From an uncultured Bacteroidota bacterium (GTDB taxonomy: Bacteria; Bacteroidota; Bacteroidia; NS11-12g; UBA955), in the NCBI GenBank assembly GCA_903879775.1, contig CAIRMY010000132.1, forward strand, positions 1 to 10,107: a stretch of 10,107 nucleotides of DNA, read 5' to 3'. The position numbers and the translations under genes are program-made. The notes under the pieces were generated by a model that saw nothing but the letters and a program-made list of their open reading frames with translations, made no database searches and had not been told where the DNA came from. Of the stretch, positions 6,887 through 10,107 are shown piece by piece. Positions within the stretch are counted from its first letter, which is position 1. The number at the start of each line of letters is the position of its first letter.

Positions 6887-7240
6887 AATTGAACCCCCGT
6901 CCGGAGATGCGAAAGCTGGCGCTTTCTACAGGTTTAGGGTGAGATTATTTTCGGAAGTAGGCCGGCTCTCCCCTGGCCAACGTTACCTCTTATTTGGCTA
7001 ATAATGTTTCCTACGCCAACTTTTCAGAAACATACCCGTGCGGGTCGATTACTTCTGGTGATTCTCGGCACGAGTATAGAGAATCGAAGTAAATGGCATT
7101 AACCTATCACTCGGATTAGGCAGCCATGGCAAAATTGTTTTCGCCTCTTAAATTTTTGAAAATTGATATTAAAGTGCCAAAATCCAAAGCACTACCTGCT
7201 TACACCGCGTCCATTCATCCCGTCGATTCCGATCAACCCC
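6871..7240 (-). ncRNA. ssrA: Transfer-messenger RNA (tmRNA, one-piece)
   Basis: tmRNA rescues stalled ribosomes together with SmpB. On the minus strand the 5' end at 7240 reads GGGGTTGATCGGAATCGACGGG, the conserved tRNA-like 5' domain. The 3' end reads GGACGGGGGTTCAATTCCCCCCAACTCCA, given here as GGACGGGGGTTCAATT plus CCCCCCAACTCCA, with T arm and acceptor. GGGGTTG at the 5' end pairs with CAACTCC at the 3' end. The gene encodes discriminator A (6874), then CAC instead of CCA, so CCA must be added after transcription. Length of about 370 nt is normal. The tag frame is at 7116-7145. The gene is not permuted. Boundaries at the 3' end are uncertain by 3 nt. Confidence 0.96.
7116..7145 (-). other. 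tmRNA tag reading frame, peptide GENNFAMAA
   Basis: Within the tmRNA the frame GGC GAA AAC AAT TTT GCC and ATG GCT GCC TAA encodes G-E-N-N-F-A-M-A-A followed by stop. The Gly resume codon, the polar N terminus and the hydrophobic AMAA end fit tags that direct proteins to ClpXP-type proteases. The upstream A/T-rich stretch with TTTAAGA fits the region before a resume codon. Confidence 0.92.
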
Positions 7241-7251
7241 AATCGGTACTG

Positions 7252-7259
7252 CAAAGATA
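7252..7259 (-). promoter_or_regulatory. -7 promoter element TATCTTTG of ssrA
   Basis: On the minus strand TATCTTTG matches TAnnTTTG exactly and ends 11 nt before the mature tmRNA 5' end. Transcription would start a few bases before the mature end, in line with short 5' trimming. No convincing TTG -33 element is seen at the usual distance. Confidence 0.6.
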
Positions 7260-7304
7260 AGTCTTTTTGTTCATCATTATCGCGATTGTATAAGGCCTTT
7301 CGTG

Positions 7305-7312
7305 TAACTTTG
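7305..7312 (+). promoter_or_regulatory. -7 promoter element TAACTTTG for the 7331-7735 gene
   Basis: TAACTTTG is an exact match to TAnnTTTG. It lies 18 nt before the ATG at 7331, giving a leader of about 12 nt. TTG at 7286-7288 could be the -33 element, with a slightly short 16-nt spacer. It is divergent from the ssrA promoter, about 45 bp away. Confidence 0.5.
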
Positions 7313-7330
7313 ACGTTTAATTCTTTGAAT

Positions 7331-7735
7331 ATGTCGGTTTATTTGCGCTTCCTTTTATTGCTACTCTCGTTGTTTTTTACGGGGGAAATTTTTGCGCAAG
7401 TGACCCTTGTTGATACCGTTAATTTAACCAATAAAACTTCTGGGTTGAAACTTTGGTACCTTTCACAAAACAAATATCTGCTTACTGAAACTCAGGAAAG
7501 CAATGATACCTTGGCAATAGATTCAAACCAAACGGGTATTTCTCTTGATTCTGTTCTTGTGAAAATACAAGAAATTAGAGAAAAACGTTCAATAAAAATG
7601 ACCTCTAAAGATCAATTTTCAATTGTTTTATGCCTTGCAAATACCCATTTTGAAATGATTGAAATGCGATCTCTTTTTGAAAAATTATCTGAAATTGGAA
7701 TTCGGGTTAAAGTAGAATTGCCAATAAAGAATTAA
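7331..7735 (+). CDS. Small secreted protein of unknown function (134 aa), possible ExbD-like fold
   Basis: I chose ATG 7331 because it begins a clear signal peptide (MSVYLRFLLLLLSLFFTGEIFA, then Q) and follows a -7 element. A longer frame to 7163 would run into the tmRNA gene and is not believable. The mature protein is about 110 residues with no Cys cluster. Residues 56-90 (ESNDTLAIDSNQTGISLDSVLVKIQEI, shown as ESNDTLAIDSN and GISLDSVLVKIQEI) and the C-terminal pattern SIVLCLANTHFEMIEMRSLFEKLSEIGIRVKVEL resemble the periplasmic domain of ExbD/TolR proteins without the usual N-terminal anchor. It converges on YqgE/AlgH copy 2 with 6 nt between stops, mirroring the 2312-3121 gene, to whose last 35 residues it is weakly similar. 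Function is unknown. Confidence 0.8.
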   Translation: MSVYLRFLLLLLSLFFTGEIFAQVTLVDTVNLTNKTSGLKLWYLSQNKYLLTETQESNDTLAIDSNQTGISLDSVLVKIQEIREKRSIKMTSKDQFSIVLCLANTHFEMIEMRSLFEKLSEIGIRVKVELPIKN

Positions 7736-7741
7736 AACCTT

Positions 7742-8296
7742 TTAATTTAATTGTACGTCGTTTGGCGCTTGTGCCAACCAAGTGTATTCTCCGCCCAAAT
7801 CAGACAAACACTTTTTCCAAACAAACTGCGCATTCATTAACATGTAAACGCGTTTGAAACTAGAAACAATCCAAGTTTTTTCTTCGATTTCCTTTTCCAA
7901 TTGTTTAGGACCCCAACCACAATATCCAGCAATGGCAATTGCATTACTTTCGTTTAACTCACCTGTTTGGTGCTTGGCAATGATTTGATGCGCATCGCCA
8001 CCCCAATACATACCATCTCCAATAGATAGGGTGTCTTTGATGTCGCTGCAGCTATGTAAAAAGTTCATTGTTTTTTTGGATTCCATGGGTCCCCCAAAAT
8101 ACAATTTCAAGCTAATTTCACTTCCGTCTTCTTCACTCGCGGCTTTCATGAGTAAGTTCGATGAATCATTGATTACCACGCCATAAGTTCCCTCATCATT
8201 GTCGTCAATGATAAGAACCACATTTCTGAAAAATGTTTCATCGGTAATGAATGGTTCGGCAATCAAAATAGTACCCGGTTCTAGAAATTTACTCAT
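7742..8296 (-). CDS. yqgE: YqgE/AlgH family protein (UPF0301, DUF179), copy 2
   Basis: A second YqgE/AlgH protein with the same hallmarks as copy 1: ILIAEPFITD, EGTYGVVINDSSNLLMKAASE, LYFGGPMESKKTMNFLH, and AGYCGWGPKQLEKE. I count about 40 differences over 178 aligned residues, so identity is about 77%. Differences are mostly conservative and the frame is intact, so both copies look functional. The start at 8296 is chosen by family alignment. An in-frame ATG at 8326 would add MNYFLHIASA, and GGAGG lies 1 nt before it, too close for normal ribosome binding. The gene diverges from amylase copy 2 and converges on the 7331-7735 gene. Confidence 0.93.
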   Translation of the reverse strand: MSKFLEPGTILIAEPFITDETFFRNVVLIIDDNDEGTYGVVINDSSNLLMKAASEEDGSEISLKLYFGGPMESKKTMNFLHSCSDIKDTLSIGDGMYWGGDAHQIIAKHQTGELNESNAIAIAGYCGWGPKQLEKEIEEKTWIVSSFKRVYMLMNAQFVWKKCLSDLGGEYTWLAQAPNDVQLN

Positions 8297-8343
8297 TGCA
8301 CTTGCAATATGTAAAAAATAATTCATACCTCCATAATTATCAA

Positions 8344-8378
8344 AAAAAATATTGTACTTTGCGTCATATTAACACTTA
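8344..8378 (+). promoter_or_regulatory. Conserved promoter/leader block of amylase copy 2
   Basis: This block is identical over 35 nt to the block upstream of amylase copy 1. It contains TACTTTG (8355-8361) as probable -7 element and ends 6 nt before the ATG at 8385. Flanking sequence on the YqgE side diverges quickly. The AATAT...ATATT arms around the -7 element form a small inverted repeat with a 13-nt centre, a possible operator. Function is inferred from conservation. Confidence 0.6.
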
Positions 8379-8384
8379 TTCTAA

Positions 8385-10107
8385 ATGAAATTTATTTTCC
8401 CTAAAAGTTTATGCTTCTTTGGCTTGGCAATATTGTCAAATGCTTTGCACAGCCAGGTTGTTACTATTGATCCTGTATTTCCAAAAGAAACCGATACCAT
8501 TACAGTGGTTTTCGATGCTGCTTTGGGCAACGGAGCTTTGAAAGGAGCAACACAGGTGTATGCGCATGCAGGTGTAATCACCAATTTGTCAACTTCAAGT
8601 GCCAATTGGAAATACGTTGTTGGAACTTGGGGAACTGCAGACGCTAGGGTGAAAATGATTTCTATGGGCAACGACAAATGGAAACTCCGTTACCACATGA
8701 AGAGCTTTTATACCCAAGCAGGGGCTTTTGCTCCCAACGAAACCATTCAACAATTGTCGTTTGTTTTTAGAAACCAAGATGGAAGCATTGTTGGCCGTAG
8801 TGCAAATGGTGGTGATATTTTTTCGCCCGTTTATTCAGCGGCATCTAGTTTGATATTGAAAATCACTTTGCCGGAGGCAAAAACCACCATTGGGAAAACC
8901 ACCGATATTTTAAATGTGAATGCCTATACCAGTAAAAGCGCCAAAATAGCCCTGTATTACGATGGGAATTTGCTTCGTACTTTGCCTTCCAACGACAGCA
9001 TTCAGGCGAGTTTCACTAACTTCACTTTGGGTACCCATAAGATTAAAATTGTTGCTACAGTTGGTAGCGAAACTTCTTCCGACAGCATTTCTTATATTGT
9101 GAATCCAAATGTTACCTCGCTTGCAGTTCCTTCTGGGTTGGAACAAGGTATCAATTATATCAACGATTCAACCGTTTATTTGGTGCTTTATGCCCCATAT
9201 AAAAACTATGTTTATGCCATTGGCGATTTTTCAAACTGGCAACCCGATACAAAGTATTTCATGAATTTTGATCCCTCAAAAGCATTGTGGTGGACAAAAA
9301 TTGAAGGACTCACTCCAAAGCAAGAAGTGGGTTATCAATATTTTATAGATGGAAAATTGCGCGTTGCTGATCCATTTAGTCCATTGATGTTGAGTGAGTG
9401 GGATGATGAAGGAATTCCGGCAGCGAACTATCCAAACTTGAAACCTTATCCCAAAAACAAAACTTCGGGTTGGGTTACCGTGATGCAGCCTGGGGCACCT
9501 AGCTTTTCGTGGAGCAAAATGAAATTCAACCGTCCCTCAAAAGACAAGTTGGTGATTTATGAATGCTTGATCCGCGATTTCACCAAAGCCCAAACGTTTA
9601 AATCGGTTCAAGATTCTTTGCCCTATTTGAAGCGATTGGGAATTACGGCGTTGCAATTGATGCCTGTTTTTGAATTTGAGGGAAATTCGAGCTGGGGATA
9701 TAATCCCGCTTCGCACATGGCCATTGATAAGTTTTATGGAACTCGTGACGCTTTGAAATCACTGATAGATGCGGCACACCAACAAGGTATTGCAATTATT
9801 TTGGACGTGGTTTTCAATCATGCTTTTGGATCAGCATCTATTTGCCAAATGTATTGGGATGATGTGAATTCCAGACCTTCGTCTAATAGTCCTTATGCCA
9901 ATCCAATTGCCATGCATCCTTTCAATGTGGGCAACGATTTAAATCATGAAAGTTCGGCAACAAAATACTACGTAAAACGCATTTTGAAGTATGTGTTGGA
10001 GGAATTTCATATAGATGGATTCCGTTTTGATTTGAGCAAGGGATTTACCCAGAAAAATTCTGGAAGCGATGCCAATGTAATGGGGCAATATGATGCAAGT
10101 AGAATTG
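8385..10107 (+). CDS. Secreted GH13 alpha-amylase family glycoside hydrolase, copy 2 (5' part, truncated by window edge)
   Basis: From ATG 8385 the frame is open for 574 codons to the window edge. Residues 1-23 form a signal peptide ending before Gln (LHSQ). The order is an N-terminal beta-sandwich region (about 25-240, with TQVYAHAGVIT and W-rich TWGTAD), a CBM48-like domain (about 263-332, AIGDFSNWQPD), then the GH13 barrel from about 388 (KLVIYECLIRDFT). Region I is DVVFNH (474-479) and region II is GFRFDLSKG with nucleophile Asp549; the general acid and third Asp are beyond the edge. Leu is coded mainly by TTG. It aligns end to end with copy 1, with one residue length difference in the signal peptide region. 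Both copies seem active up to the visible part. Predicted role: hydrolysis of starch or glycogen outside the cytoplasm. Confidence 0.94.
   Translation, partial: MKFIFPKSLCFFGLAILSNALHSQVVTIDPVFPKETDTITVVFDAALGNGALKGATQVYAHAGVITNLSTSSANWKYVVGTWGTADARVKMISMGNDKWKLRYHMKSFYTQAGAFAPNETIQQLSFVFRNQDGSIVGRSANGGDIFSPVYSAASSLILKITLPEAKTTIGKTTDILNVNAYTSKSAKIALYYDGNLLRTLPSNDSIQASFTNFTLGTHKIKIVATVGSETSSDSISYIVNPNVTSLAVPSGLEQGINYINDSTVYLVLYAPYKNYVYAIGDFSNWQPDTKYFMNFDPSKALWWTKIEGLTPKQEVGYQYFIDGKLRVADPFSPLMLSEWDDEGIPAANYPNLKPYPKNKTSGWVTVMQPGAPSFSWSKMKFNRPSKDKLVIYECLIRDFTKAQTFKSVQDSLPYLKRLGITALQLMPVFEFEGNSSWGYNPASHMAIDKFYGTRDALKSLIDAAHQQGIAIILDVVFNHAFGSASICQMYWDDVNSRPSSNSPYANPIAMHPFNVGNDLNHESSATKYYVKRILKYVLEEFHIDGFRFDLSKGFTQKNSGSDANVMGQYDASRI

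Noticed and set aside
6695..6887. attL/attR pair of an integrated island at ssrA
   Set aside because: The copied tmRNA 3' fragments are only 176 bp apart with no integrase or cargo between them, so tandem duplication explains the data better. An older island scar cannot be excluded.
6871..6940. Possible tRNA gene on the minus strand (GGTTCAATTCC T arm with acceptor)
   Set aside because: The T arm and acceptor pair with a 5' half located about 350 nt away at 7240, and a tag frame lies between. This is the tmRNA tRNA-like domain.
6789..7001. A 70-codon plus-strand frame across repeat unit B and the tmRNA 3' half
   Set aside because: It is antisense to the tmRNA and runs through a terminator hairpin; there is no protein-like pattern.
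7163..7330. Upstream extension of the 7331-7735 reading frame
   Set aside because: The first 78 bases lie inside the tmRNA 5' domain on the other strand, and the extension would bury the signal peptide in the interior of the protein.

Overview
The window looks like a chromosomal stretch of a Bacteroidota (Bacteroidetes) bacterium. The DNA is AT-rich. Most secreted proteins start with a short signal peptide ending just before Gln. Several promoters fit the Bacteroidota -7 consensus TAnnTTTG, and Shine-Dalgarno sequences are weak or absent. A one-piece tmRNA gene encodes the tag GENNFAMAA, which also fits this phylum.

Layout. Both edges carry 5' parts of secreted GH13 alpha-amylase-type enzymes. 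The left one is on the minus strand (1-1665, continuing off the left edge). The right one is on the plus strand (8385-10107, continuing off the right edge). Each diverges from a YqgE/AlgH-family gene (1753-2307 plus; 7742-8296 minus). Each YqgE/AlgH gene converges, with a gap of only 4-6 nt, on a gene for a small secreted protein of unknown function (2312-3121 minus; 7331-7735 plus). The window is therefore built around a mirror-image duplication of a three-gene block. The amylases and YqgE proteins are clearly paralogous (YqgE pair about 77% identical by my count). The two small secreted proteins share only a weak C-terminal pattern. A 35-nt block upstream of both amylases is identical in the two copies, so it is better conserved than the coding sequence.

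The unduplicated centre holds four things. First is a small secreted, possibly beta-barrel, protein (3205-3744 minus). Second is a two-gene operon with a 19-nt overlap: a lipoprotein-like beta-propeller protein and a secreted alpha/beta-hydrolase (3946-6323 plus). Third is a repeat-filled intergenic region (6324-6870). Fourth is the tmRNA gene ssrA (6871-7240 minus). The repeats are two 176-bp tandem copies plus a shorter and a degenerate copy. Each full copy contains the last 13-14 nt of the tmRNA 3' end, the ssrA terminator and several short perfect hairpins.

Functionally, the amylases point to use of extracellular or periplasmic starch or glycogen. The propeller-hydrolase operon points to ester hydrolysis in the cell envelope on an unknown substrate. 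The tmRNA is housekeeping. I do not see transposases, integrases, CRISPR arrays or a recognisable defence system. The most unusual elements are the mirrored block with its conserved promoter and the tandem structured repeats at the ssrA 3' end.
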